Shown here: positions 38,153 through 49,010 of the stretch, one piece after another | Numbering within the stretch: position 1 is the stretch's first letter | Layout: each line of letters begins with the position of its first letter | NCBI GenBank assembly: GCA_933228895.1 | Contig: OW121850.1 | Span: 26,111,773 to 26,175,772 of the forward strand | DNA from: Platycnemis pennipes | Taxonomy: Eukaryota; Arthropoda; Insecta; Odonata; Platycnemididae | DNA length: 64,000 bases | Direction: 5' to 3' | The notes under the pieces: generated by a model | Databases searched by the model: none | What the model was told of the DNA's origin: nothing | What the model saw: only the letters and a program-made list of their open reading frames with translations | Translations under genes and position numbers: made by a program

Positions 38153-38420
38153 CTACATCTAAAAAATACACTGCAGGCCACCGCAAGAGTGTGTGGCAGG
38201 GGGTGAACCATCCCCAGACATGTATTATCAAATGTATTCTGGTTGGCATAAGGACAGTAGAAAGACATGAATATTTAAACAAGTACCTCTTTAACGTGGA
38301 AAATGTGGTTTGGGTGGGAATAATAGGTCGGGAACCATCTACAAATCTTGAGTATGTGAGGCTGGGGTTATGCCGAAATGCCAGCTTTGATAGAGCACTG
38401 TAATGATTATGACCAGTCAG
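38153..38420 (-). mobile_element. LINE-type 3' tail, minus strand
   Basis: On the minus strand the segment ends with TTCACCCCCTGCCACACACT, then TGCGGTGGCCTGCAGTGTAT and TTTTTTAGATGTAG. This is the same terminal block as at 63433-63478 (plus) and 44491-44550 (minus). Sequence farther upstream does not clearly match the 3' UTR of the other copies, so this may be another subfamily or a SINE sharing the tail. A 214-codon minus frame runs through it and is not credible as a gene. Confidence 0.7.
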
Positions 38421-38449
38421 TGGAAGTAGATAAATAAAAGAGAAACTTC

Positions 38450-38890
38450 CGTCGCGAGTGTGACCAACTCGGGTCGCATTGTGGGGTTCTCGTCTCGACG
38501 ACATGATGAGGTGGGCGGTCCGTCGTCGTCGCCCGAATTTGAATTCTTCAAAGGGCCGCACATCACCGGTCCGTCCAACAGAGTGCATCGCCACTCGCTC
38601 CCGGAGTCCCTTTTTCGAGCAGGCATTAATTCGCCACGCCCCCCTCCCACCACTCCTTCACCGCTGCACAACCCACCCACCCTCCCTTCGCCGTCTTTGC
38701 CGGCCGCTCCTTTCATTCCGAACCAGGAGAGCGCGCAGTTTATGAAGTGTCCGCGGTGCCGACCGGCGTGACCCCACTCGACGCCCCCCCCCCCACCCAT
38801 TGCTCCTCCCGTCCCCTCGGTCGAGTCAAAAGTCCAACCAGTCTGGCCCTCGGGTCTCTCCCGCCCCATGAATATCTCTCGCTGTGGACC
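38450..38890. other. GC-rich island with a C11 run
   Basis: CpG-containing and C-rich on the plus strand, including an 11-base C run at 38784-38794. Frames overlap on both strands (150, 103 and 88 codons) with low complexity. It abuts the LINE-type tail at 38153-38420. Confidence 0.4.
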
Positions 38891-40670
38891 GTTAAAACCT
38901 TTTGGAAAAAAAAGAAATCGTAAAGTGAGTGGTCCAGACTTTTGACTTCAATTTAATGTTATTTTTTTTGCGCGAAAGGGATTTGAATTAGTTCTTACTC
39001 TCTTGAATGCCTGTCCCCTACGTCAGGAGCCAAAAGAACCAACTGTAATATTTTATGTGTCTATTTATTTTCCGTGATTCTTTGGAATTTGGCTCTGAAT
39101 CAGACGCTCCGGATGTTTCCTTTGGTCCTGGCATGATGAAATGGCGCAACGGTGCCAATCACTTGTCATTCCAAAATGGGAATTAACGTAAATTTCATTG
39201 TCTGCCTCTTATAAATTTAATACATACTTTTTAATGAGAGAATTGGGAGGCATACGCATCGTTTCCTGTTGTTGCAAAAAAGTTGAGAATTAAGTATCCA
39301 AAGAAAAGGTAACTAGTCGGAAGAAAACAGTGCTGTCAGCCTTTTTCGATTTCCATTTGGGGGGTTGTGCGGTTAGATTGTAAAGCCTAGAGGAAGACAG
39401 ACTGCAATCATGATGAACGTACTCCGAAATTAACCCCAATTTCCCATCAGCAATGTGAATGAAAGTTCAGCGGGAAGGAATATGTCAGTGCCAATTTATC
39501 AGGGAAAAAATGTTCGCAAAACCACTTAGAAAATAATGTCATAAAATACCCTTACCCAGGGTATTTTGTGACGTTGTTCCATTTTAAATTTTATTATTTC
39601 TTGCCATTTATAAAAGATGCAATAAAATATCTGACTTAGGGCATTTTTTGACATTTTTTAATTTAATTATTTTTCATCAACCAGAAGATGATGATATTTA
39701 AGCTCCAGAAATACATAAGCATAAAACCAAAATTATTTTTATGCATAAGGTTTATAAGTAATTAGGGAGCAATTCCTGCTTAAGTTGTTCGACTCCGAAC
39801 GGGCAGTAATATATTTTCAATTCATGAACCTAAGTTGGGCATGCTACGACTTTGAACTAAAAGTGAAGCTGCTTGGAGAAAGGTTCTATTTCCCCATTAC
39901 CTCAAGTGGTAAAATGATAAGATAAATTCGTGGTAATTAGTAAATAATTATTATCGCTGAATCAACGGAAATATAGCCAATGATTCTTGCACTCAAATTT
40001 CAAGTTGTATTCTAATTACTAGACTTTTTGAGAGGTTTTTATTTTTCATTTCCTTCACGCTACTAATCTAACCACTACGCCAACTTCTAGTCAATACTTA
40101 TACAGGGCCTTAATGACTTCCTCAATAAAACCTCTCCAGCATCTACAATCTTATCAAAGTTTTTCGGCCGATATAATCTAAGAGTTTTTCAGTTTGGAAT
40201 TTTCCTGTTCCTGGCAACAATTGCCCCTAACTCTAGTCTTCACTAAACTTTTACGGACAAGCTAATGAAATTAGGAAAATAAAAAAATTAATGTGATTTC
40301 CTGTAAAAATATAACAATTATGAATGTGTAATGGGTTTTATTATGGATTCCGTTACGTAAAATCATTTGTTCATGCGCTTCTTTTCCATTTCCTTCCGTT
40401 ATTCTATGCTCTAAAATCCCTCTTTACCGCTCTGCCGTTCTGTCTCTGAAAGGAAGAAGTTAGAATGAAGCGCGGATTATTTGCATTTCCCAAGGGGCCT
40501 TTCGACCTCATCCAGAAAAACTCGCCGAATGGGAAACGTAGATGGTGTCTGTGCGTCGGAAATGTAAGAGGAGAAAGGGATGCATCTCTCGCGCAAGCTC
40601 TCGTTGGCGAAACGGAATAAAAAGAAATACTAGTCCCCTTCAAGTCTTCCCATTCCCTCGCAATCCTCTC
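38891..40670. other. AT-rich non-coding DNA
   Basis: No gene recognised. It contains the duplicated hairpin at 39538-39652, listed separately. Confidence 0.5.
39538..39652 (+). repeat. hairpin present in two tandem, diverged copies
   Basis: GTCATAAAATACCC and GGGTATTTTGTGAC (39538-39572) pair over 13 of 14 bases around a 7-nt loop. About 81 bp downstream a diverged copy, beginning GCAATAAAATAT and ending GGGCATTTTTTGAC (39619-39652), repeats it, with similar T-rich DNA following each. This suggests tandem duplication of a hairpin-bearing unit, then decay. Confidence 0.75.
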
Positions 40671-40679
40671 GAGCAATAC

Positions 40680-41350
40680 CCCTTCTGGCCCTGTCATGGA
40701 TACGTTCTCCTCTCCCTCCCCCACCTCAGTGAGTCATCGTGAGGGCCCTCCCTCCACCGCAACCTCTCTTTCATTCCCTCTCTTTCTCCGATTCCCACGT
40801 GTATTCGAGGGAGAGACAGGGAGAGGCCGAGGGCAACAAAAGGGAAAGGAAGAGGAGGAGGCGATGAGATGAGGCCGGTGCGTGAATGCCCTCGTGCCCG
40901 CTTGTGTTGGTTCTGCTGGTGATATGAGGAAAGTTGCGGCCTCTCGCAAGGGATTGACTGCGAGTAGACTGTGGGGAAGAAAGGAGTGGTGGGGAGCAGA
41001 GTAAGGAGGAAATGAGTGAACGGAAAGAGGTGAGGGACGGAGGCATGATAAATGAAAGGGTTGGAGGAGGAGAGCGAGAGGAGGGAGAGAGTTGGGGAAG
41101 TCTCCTCTTCTCTCGAGGAAGGGATCGGAGGAGAGCACTTTGGCGGCCATGGGAGGAGTGGGGAAGATGAAAAAGAGTCTGCGGAGTGGAAGAGCGCGAG
41201 GGTGACGCTGGAGGCGGGAGTTTGGGCGATCACGTAACAAGTGCAGCAAATGGACGCGACGGCCGGGGGTTGGAGCTCTCGCGGGGGGTTGTGGGAATGG
41301 AGAAGGCGGCGAGGGCATGAGAGAGAGGCGTACCCTCCCTTAAGAGTTGC
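40680..41350. other. purine-rich GC island
   Basis: The plus strand is C/T-rich to about 40790 and then G/A-rich. Minus-strand frames of 179 and 194 codons overlap in different phases and encode Ser/Pro/Leu-rich sequence. I regard them as by-products of base composition. Confidence 0.45.
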
Positions 41351-42359
41351 TAGGGATGTTTCCTGAGGGTGAAGTAGATATGGGACTAGGAAACAAACAC
41401 GGGGAAAGCAATTTGAAGCAATGTATCAGAAAGTATCACTTGAATCAAGGAAAAGAGAGGCAGCAACGTCGCCATTCCATTCCATTTCATTACATCAATT
41501 CCACGCGGAATATTGCTAGACATCGAAAGGTTTTTGTTTTTTTTTATCAGTAATCCTATTTACTTACCATGCATTATGTCCTTAACCTTGCGCCAATATT
41601 GCCTTTTTCCATTTGTACTATCCGTTGGTCTCAACTTTGTATTACACTGTTGTGTTGGACTGTCGTCTGTAATTGCAAGCAATTTGTTCTGCGATGTTTG
41701 ATTTAACTTCTTTATTTATAAATTTTAATGCTTTTTTATTTTCATTCTTGAATAATATGCAGTTAATGAAAATTACTTCCACTTCGTCTTTAATGGTTGT
41801 CCATAATAATTTGTCGACCGTCTGTTTTCAACTCAAAAGCAATAATGTGTACTCAAATCATAAAAAAAATTTGATCGATGCAATAAGCACCTTATGCAAT
41901 AAGCAATATATGCAATAAGCAATAAACACCTTGGTACTATAGTTAGACTACATTTTTAATCTGTGGGAAAAAGTTCCGAGTTAATATCTTGCGTCATATC
42001 CTAGTCAAAAGTTGGTGTTATGCAGTTTTTATTAACCACTGAATGCAACATGGGACGTAAAATGTTTTTCTTTATGGGTACCTTCAAGATAGTGTGCATG
42101 TAAATTTGTCAAATAATACCCTTAACAATCTAGGTGAATTGAGCGTTTTGACCAGGACAGGCAAAAAATTTCACTTCGTTAATTTTTTTTATTTCATAAC
42201 TGAAGCTTATTCCTGAGGTTATATGTATTAGTAGAAAATAAAACTTACGGTACAAAGAAAATACCCATTGAGGGAACAGTGTATGAGCTATGAGAAAAAT
42301 TGAAAATGAAATAAATAGATAAAAGATAGATTATTCTAGAGAGCTTCGGTGGTCTTCAG
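41351..42359. other. AT-rich non-coding DNA
   Basis: No gene recognised. A small irregular tandem of TGCAATAAGCA lies at 41879-41931. Confidence 0.5.
41879..41931 (+). repeat. irregular TGCAATAAGCA tandem repeat
   Basis: GCAATAAGCA recurs three times (starting 41880, 41896 and 41912), with spacers that also repeat parts of CACCTTA. A minor minisatellite. Confidence 0.75.
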
Positions 42360-42930
42360 ATGGGTGAGTGGTCAGAAGGGAAATTGGAAAGTAGAAACCA
42401 CGATAAACGGAATGAAATTCGCATAGGAAACGGCCATGTTGTCGCCGACATAACCCACGACGAATTCATTCATTACGGAATGGACGCCCCGTGTCGTGAC
42501 TGCTTCACGCACCCTGCTGTGAGACCTGCGCTCAATTTCCCTCTCTCCCTCCGAATCGTTTGGGTTCGTCATCTTCGGGGTGACTTTGCGGCTGGGACGG
42601 GAAATGACAAGGGGGAGGAGGAACCCCAAAACTCCCTAAGGGGTGGGCGACGGAGGGGTTTGGCGAAGGAGAAGGACACGAGAGAGGCGAAAAATGGAAA
42701 AGAGGGATTGGAGGATTGAGAGGGAGAGGAGTGCTTGCGGCCGCGAGGAATGGGGGCGGCGTAACGGGGTTGGACTCTCCCCCTAAAGCTCCTCTCTCCG
42801 TCTCCGGGCGGAAGGAGAAATCAAGTCGTGGATGAGTCGAGGTGAAAGTGAAGGGACGAAAGGGTTGTGGAGGAGGCTGGGAGTATTACGGAGAAGCAGC
42901 AAGGAAAAGGCCCTCGTGTTGATTTTTCAG
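42360..42930. other. GC-rich purine-rich island
   Basis: GC-rich, CpG-containing and mostly G/A-rich on the plus strand from about 42595. A 119-codon plus frame (42360-42719) has no recognised motif and becomes low-complexity in its second half. Confidence 0.4.
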
Positions 42931-44490
42931 ACTCCCTTTCCGGGTTGGTGACTTAAAAATAGGCCGATCTAATGCTACAGAATGGGTTTTAAAACTTACT
43001 CTAAAATAAACATTTAAAAAAAAATATTAGCAACACGTAGTTTTTCACCGTTTTGGAAATATTGATTGCTTCTATTTTAATGGATGAACTCATCTAAACT
43101 CTTCTTTAGCGGAAACGCATGACTACGGAAATTTTTTAAAAAGAATTTCCTATTAAAACTATGTTAAATTAATACGAATTCGTATCTTAATTTATCTTTG
43201 GTCATTTTCTAATTTAATTGTTCTAGTTTGACTTAACTTGTCATACTCAGAGTGGAAGATACAGTCAAAAATTCCCGTGTAGAGTTCCCAATTTTTCTCT
43301 CATCCTGAGTAGTGCATAAGCCAAGAGTTCATACAATTGACTTCATTCAATACTTTATCATAAAAATGGCTCTCCGCTATTGGTCCTTTTTTTTCAACTC
43401 ATTTTAGTCGTAATGGATGCTTCCCTCTGTGCCCATCACCTCTTTCTCCGCGGAAACCTTTCTTTCAAAACGAGCGAAAATCACAATGCCTAGCCAGTGC
43501 GGGCGTCGCCTTAAACCTTGGAGAACGTGTAAAACGAAACGAGGGATCCTACGAAAATGTTATCGTTTAGTTCAAAAGATTGGCGCACGCCTCAGCCGGT
43601 CTCTTCATAAAAGTTCGAAGGAGAGAGGAGGACTGAGTGACTGGAAGGGACTCTGGAAATGTGCGTGGGAGGTGACTTCGGGTCGGAGTGGAAGGTGAAA
43701 GGCGGTTGTCATATGTGATGCGGACGACACGCGCCCATAAAACTGCGCGAGAGGGAAAAAATTGCACCCACTTCTTGCCGCAACATTCCCACCGGAGGCT
43801 TTGCTTCTGCAATATGTCGGCCGCAAACCCATCTCTTCTTTTGCAGATTCACTCCAAAAAAAACTCGGCATTTGAGTAATTTTGTGCATCAGGAAAGGAT
43901 TTTTTAAAGCATCTAAAAAGATATGATCTCATTGACATTTGTGTCCTTGGCACACTCCTGGAGTTTAATACTTCAAAGGAAATTGGGGTACATGTCTAAG
44001 GAATGCCAAAGAATTTTTTCACTTATTTTTACTATTTTTCGGATTTTCAAAACATTCTCACGGGATTCTATTACTTTTCCTATTCACAGTCTTGTCATTG
44101 ATAGGGTTGGCTTCATTTAGGTTCATCCCCCTCGTTTAATCCCTTATTCTGTAGCAACTTCTGTGGCATGTATTTATTCCAAGAATTTTCCATACCCTAC
44201 TCTCACTTCGCCTTTTGTCCGCTTTAAGCAGTCGTGCCTTTGAATATGTGTTAGCAATTCATCACTTAGAGTCACCTTTAGAGCTCTGTCTTTCCCAAGT
44301 GGCATTTGTCGTTTGTCTCTTGTTGCGACCCATTTATCAGTCTATTATACCACAGCAGGAAATATTCCAGTTTTATACGTCCTCGTTTTATGCTTTAATA
44401 AGTGATATACTTGCATCAACGTAGTAACCTTATTCAGCAGCCGTGACACAATTTCGGATTATTGAACTAGAAAAAGTAAACAAAGTAATT
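42931..44490. other. AT-rich non-coding DNA with a GC-richer patch
   Basis: A moderately GC-rich patch at about 43400-43820 keeps frames open on both strands (93, 94 and 81 codons) without known domains. The rest is AT-rich and featureless. Confidence 0.4.
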
Positions 44491-45337
44491 CATCTACATT
44501 TACGTAATACCCTGCAATCCACAACGAGAATATATGGCAGGGGGTGAAGATCACCGCGCATGCACTACTGATATGCAACTAAGAGCTTCAATGATACTAT
44601 TGCATGAAAACCAATTTGGTACAAGAGCTACGTGCAGATGTAATGTTAGTGTCTACATAATAAGGAAGTGATTGCTGGTTAAAAAGATGTTCACTGAATA
44701 TATTTATCTGTATTTCCCTATCACGCATATATTAGTATTTATTAATACGTGCTTCATGCCCTAGAGACTATTCCAACAATTTTTTACCTACCTATCACTT
44801 CTCTGTCCTGCATACCGTTCCCTCTTAAGGTAAATATGGCATTTTAAATCTGTTGGTATGGCAATATATCTCTCTAGTGTGGCTTATCTGATCAAACCTA
44901 GCATGATCTGCAGGGCTTCTCAATATTTATCTAACTTCATCTATAAACAAACCAGCTTCGATTTTACTTAAAAGGTTTACCCTAAATTTTAGCCTGCGTT
45001 CTGTTAGTATTTCCCATCCTGGGACTTCTATTAAACTCGTAACATTAATGCAATTATCAGAACGGCCTTTAGCAAATCTTGTTGTTTTCCTCTGCACACG
45101 TTCTAATTCCTTTATCATAACTTCCTAGTACAAATCCCATATACTAGCAGCATATTCTAAATGAGGCCTAACAAGTGTTAAATAGCATTTTCTCGTACTC
45201 TCTCGCCGCATTTTCCCAGAACTCTTTTTACGAATCTTATTCGTATATTTTACGAATATTCGGTTTGTTACACTTATTTTTTCCCTGATGTGCTTCACCC
45301 ATGATATGCCTTCAATTATGGTAACGCTTAAGAATTA
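44491..45337 (-). mobile_element. decayed non-LTR retrotransposon (LINE), RT C-terminal part and 3' end
   Basis: Read on the minus strand, one frame runs from 45334 to 44825. It shows SVTIIEGISWVKHI, then LVRPHLEYAASIWD, then ELERVQRKTTRFAKG, then GWEILTERRLKFRVNLLSK. These are hallmarks of the region after the RT active site in Jockey/CR1/L2-type LINEs. The frame is broken by stops at 45335-45337, 45125-45127, 44927-44929 and 44825-44827. The 3' UTR follows and ends in the shared tail motif at 44491-44550. The catalytic part of RT is missing, so this is a 5'-truncated dead copy. Confidence 0.9.
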
Positions 45338-45960
45338 ACAGATTCTACGTTAGATGTTTTATTTTGAATGAAAATTATGTAAATGAGTTAGATATACTTT
45401 TTTTGCACTTCAGCCGCATGGCATAGAAATAAAATAGTGGTGAATTGAGCCATAGCCTATCTTGCAAAAATATATTGTTGAAAAGTTTAGCGAGAGAAAA
45501 ATGAAATACTTAAAATATTTCGTAATTTAATTTGCTGTAAGTTTGGGAGGGCATGCATTGCTGGAACTTTATCTTCAGTCAGTGGCCATTAGGTACATTG
45601 ATATGCTTCGTATTCTTGTAGCGTACAAATAAATAATTCATGAACCCTATAATTTTAGGCATGTTTCGTATCAACAATCGTTGGTGGAAAAATAGGTATA
45701 TTTTTTTTTAAGCCTGAAATGCATTCAGGGAATAATTTAGTAGTATCTAAAGACTGTGCCAGGACGACGTGTGGTACTCCTTATAACCGCTATCATCATT
45801 CACTCCCTAAGATTTTTCGGCTTGCTCTGTGTTGTGGTAAAAGCAATTAGAGGAAATAAACAAATGATAGAGATTAGTATGTGCATTAGTATTTGCAAGT
45901 GAAGATTGGTGACGGTACTCTTAACGTAAACAGGCTTTAGCTTTGTTTTCTGTCTTCCGG
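45338..45960. other. AT-rich non-coding DNA
   Basis: No gene or long repeat was recognised. I could not follow the LINE frame further upstream than about 45340. Confidence 0.5.
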
Positions 45961-46660
45961 TGCAATCATGCAATTTACGGGAGGAAATGGATGCGTTGAT
46001 ACCGTGTGTGTCTTCGAATCTCAGCCTTATGCATCGCTTCCGATCCCTCCGAATCGTGATACCGAGCGAACTGCGGTCGTCTTGAGGAGCCGTGTGCGTC
46101 TTGCTGCGTCTGTGGGGCGAGGGGGGGGGTGGAGGGAGAGTGGGGGGTGGGCGAAGGAGGTGCTCCCAGGGGCGATGCGTTCCACGTGTCCGCAAAGGGG
46201 GAAGGGCGAAATTCTCAACCTCCCTCACCCCCACTACCCCTCCCTCCTTCCCCACCCTCGATCCTCACCTCCTTCCTCATCTCCCCCTTTCCTTTCATTT
46301 CAATCCTTCGAAGTTCTCCTCCACCGCCTGTGCCTCCGCCTCATGGCAGCCAATAAATAATCGCAGGGATAAGATGAAACCCTCGACTGGTCGGGGGAGA
46401 AGTGTGGGGGTGGGAACTTGGGTGGGGACGAAAGGTGGAGAGGATGGGGCATGGGGGGAGGGAATGTGAGGGTATGGGGGGGTGGAAGGAGAAGTATGCA
46501 CTGGAGGGTGCGTGGGGCGAAGAGGGAGGGTTATTCCCTGCGGGGGAGTCGCACGAGTTTGAAGAAACGAGTCCCCTCCGCTCCTGGGCATCTTATTCTC
46601 ACCCTCCTCACCATGCTCGGTATCCCTACTCTATTCTCCCTTACCTTCTCTCTCACTCTT
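45961..46660. other. GC-rich island with many G runs
   Basis: G-rich on the plus strand at 46115-46165 and 46385-46540, with C/T-rich DNA between (46215-46350). The repeated G3-G9 runs could form G-quadruplexes. Frames of 72-151 codons overlap on both strands and are low-complexity (Pro/Ser/His or Gly/Trp/Arg), so no gene is called. Confidence 0.45.
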
Positions 46661-46665
46661 TCTCT

Positions 46666-46740
46666 ATCCATTCCTCCATTCCTTTCTGCTATATGTTTGG
46701 TGTCTTCCACGTCCTTTGGTAAAAAAAAGAAAGAGCAGCC
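46666..46740 (+). repeat. 75-bp dispersed direct repeat, copy 1
   Basis: Matches 47275-47349 base for base in the same orientation, with four mismatches, all in the first 35 bases. The last 40 bases, including TTTGGTGTCTTCCACGTCC and an A8 tract, are identical. The copies start 609 bp apart and the intervening DNA is unrelated. Confidence 0.9.
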
Positions 46741-47274
46741 GATCCGCACAAGAGGTTTTTAATTTATCCCATGCAAATTTCGCAGAACCCTCGCGCTTAA
46801 AGTGGGCGAGGGGTCAACGTTTCGCCTCAAACTGATATCTGTAGCGATGTTTCTTTTCTTTCCTCGATACTCTCATTGAATAGTCGTAAATTATACTATG
46901 ACGCAAAAGTTTTGAGTCTTATTTAATCCATAAAGATGCTTATGTAGATTTGATATTCGCCTTGCAAGCCCTTTTATGAAGAGACGAGTTGTTTTTCATC
47001 CATCTAGTCTTTTTACTATTGAAAGCATTTCCTCGGAAAATGTTCATGCCACCAGCTGCCGCAACCTTGTTTGTTTTGCTTGGGAATTAAAGATACGTTA
47101 AATATTAGCATAATCATTGGAATGGTTATCGGTCTTGAATATATTTTATGTTCAGAGCCTCATGGGATATTTGATTTCATAATAATTGCCAATTTTCATT
47201 GATTGTCACTGCTGGTACACTTATTACCCTTACCTTAGATATTATAACATAATAATTATTTTATAACGAACTTG
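46741..47274. other. AT-rich non-coding DNA between the two 75-bp copies
   Basis: No gene seen. A 14-nt string, CAACGTTTCGCCTC (46815-46828), is the complement of part of the hammerhead-like motif at 10.67 kb, but the rest of that motif is absent. Confidence 0.5.
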
Positions 47275-47349
47275 ATCCATTCTTCAATTCTTTTCTGCTA
47301 TATATTTGGTGTCTTCCACGTCCTTTGGTAAAAAAAAGAAAGAGCAGCC
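47275..47349 (+). repeat. 75-bp dispersed direct repeat, copy 2
   Basis: Second copy of 46666-46740. Immediately at its right edge, 47347-47360 (GCCTCCGGGAGATG) is identical to 47981-47994. The segment thus looks like a patch joining pieces found on either side of it. Confidence 0.9.
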
Positions 47350-47360
47350 TCCGGGAGATG

Positions 47361-48833
47361 ACTAGTGCTGCGTAATTCACCTTTTTTCGTAGATCCGTTT
47401 GCATTAATTATATTTATATATGTGCTGTACAGGTAATAATAAAATTTTCAGTTAATTTCTGTTGTTCTCATCCCTTGATGTTTCAGTATATAATAAATAA
47501 TATGTAATTTTAATGCATGTTTTAAACCAAATTTTGTGTTTTTAGTTAAATAAGATTTTAATTGAGCCACAGTTTATAGGTACAATGGAAATGGTTTTTT
47601 ATTGGGTGATGTTTTCGTATCTATTTCATTTTAAATAATAGATATAGAAACGCCAAATTTGATACACTTAATTTCAGTCTTATGTGATATTTGAATTGTA
47701 ATGGCTAGATCCCATACATTATCTATGGAGATATTTTCCTGTAAGCAAGATTCTCCATTTCTCCCAGAAAAGTTGGCGAATAGTTATTAATCTTTTCTCG
47801 ATTTCACAAACCGTGCCGGTGACACAGTGCCAGTCTCAAAGATGTGGAACGGATGTCATGCCTTTGACGTAATAAGCAAATTTTTCTTACACAAGTGATG
47901 AGTGTGCATATTCCTGGAAACAGATATTTCCTCCTCTTATTCTAGGAACACGCGTCGTTTGAAGCGGGAATGCGTCCTTTGCCTCCGGGAGATGGCGAGA
48001 GCGCGTACAAAGCACACTCTCTCATCGGGGAAGCGATCTCTCCTTTAAAGTGATGCGTGTCATCCGTCCTTTCTTGTTTCTGCCTTTTCTCCCATCGTCT
48101 CCAAGTGTGTTGTGTGACATCTCGACGACCCAGAAAACTGCTTTGTCTCCCCCACACACACTCTCTCCCTCTCTCCCTATCTCTCTTTTTCATATTTTCC
48201 GCAGATATTAAAAAAAATATGAAGCGGTTATGGAAAAAAACTTGAAGAGACTCGGAGAAAGAGGTGACGGAGAATGAAAACACCCTTGAGGTGATACGGG
48301 GGGAGAGCGAAAAGTGGAGAAGGGAATTTTGGGGAAAACGTTGGGGAATGCGAAGTCAGGGGTGTGGAAAGGTCGTTTTTAAAAGTGAAAGGGGTGTAAC
48401 TCGGCAAGAGAGCGTGGCTGGTTCCCTTGCCCCCTCCTGGTCACGTATATCCCTGAAAGGAAGAACCCCAGGGTGTCTCCATGGTAGTTATACCCCCGGC
48501 AAAACGGTGACACTTTTCCCAGGAGTGTTAGAATTGAGGAATTTCTTCGCCAAACATTTGCCTGGAATCAAACGAGCAAATAAATCATATTCCTTCATAT
48601 TTAAGCTTTAAATGATTAAAGAATTATCATCTGTGTAAACATCAGTAATCATCCCTGCGGCTAACTTTTCGCTGGGCCTCGTCCTCATAACCCCGATCAT
48701 AATTTCTTCAGTTCTTCGTGGTCTCTCACATTAGCGTGTATCGGCATCGCATAACTAATAATCTAGCCAGTGCATGTCATTGTGGTCATATTTTCCTGTG
48801 TTTTAGCAGTTTTGGAATTAAAAAAAAGTTACA
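47361..48833. other. non-coding DNA
   Basis: AT-rich, with a GC-richer zone around 47950-48200 and a G/A-rich zone at 48240-48420. Frames (113 codons minus at 47942-48283; 115 codons plus at 48264-48611) lack any recognised motif. Confidence 0.4.
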
Positions 48834-49010
48834 CATTCAAGACCAGCATTCTTTCGGGTTGCGTCCGCATGCATTGTTTTTTCTACATCAGTTTCGCTAG
48901 CTCTCCTGACGGCGTTCTTCACCCGAATACGCCAGCAGGGGAGCTGGCGAAACTGTTGTGGAAAACATAGCGTACGCGGACGCAACCCGAAAAAATGTTG
49001 GTTTTGAATG
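48834..49010. repeat. long near-symmetrical hairpin, 82-bp arms
   Basis: 48834-48915 is the imperfect reverse complement of 48929-49010, leaving a 13-nt loop. The arms have equal length and differ by scattered mismatches plus a small shifted stretch. The best-matched block is TTTCGGGTTGCGTCCGC, another is CAGTTTCGC. Short flanking frames on both strands show similar peptides because of the symmetry. Candidates are a foldback/MITE-type element or a transcribed hairpin RNA precursor. I see no target-site duplication. Confidence 0.9.

Noticed and set aside
37950..38594. 214-codon minus-strand open frame
   Set aside because: It crosses the LINE-type 3' tail and into a GC-rich island, with no recognised domain, so it is not a coherent gene.
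40694..41318. Overlapping minus-strand frames of 179 and 194 codons
   Set aside because: Low-complexity peptides in two phases at once, explained by purine-rich plus-strand composition.
46815..46828. 14-nt complement of the hammerhead-like motif (CAACGTTTCGCCTC)
   Set aside because: The CTGATGA part and the flanking stems are absent, so it may be chance or too degraded to use.
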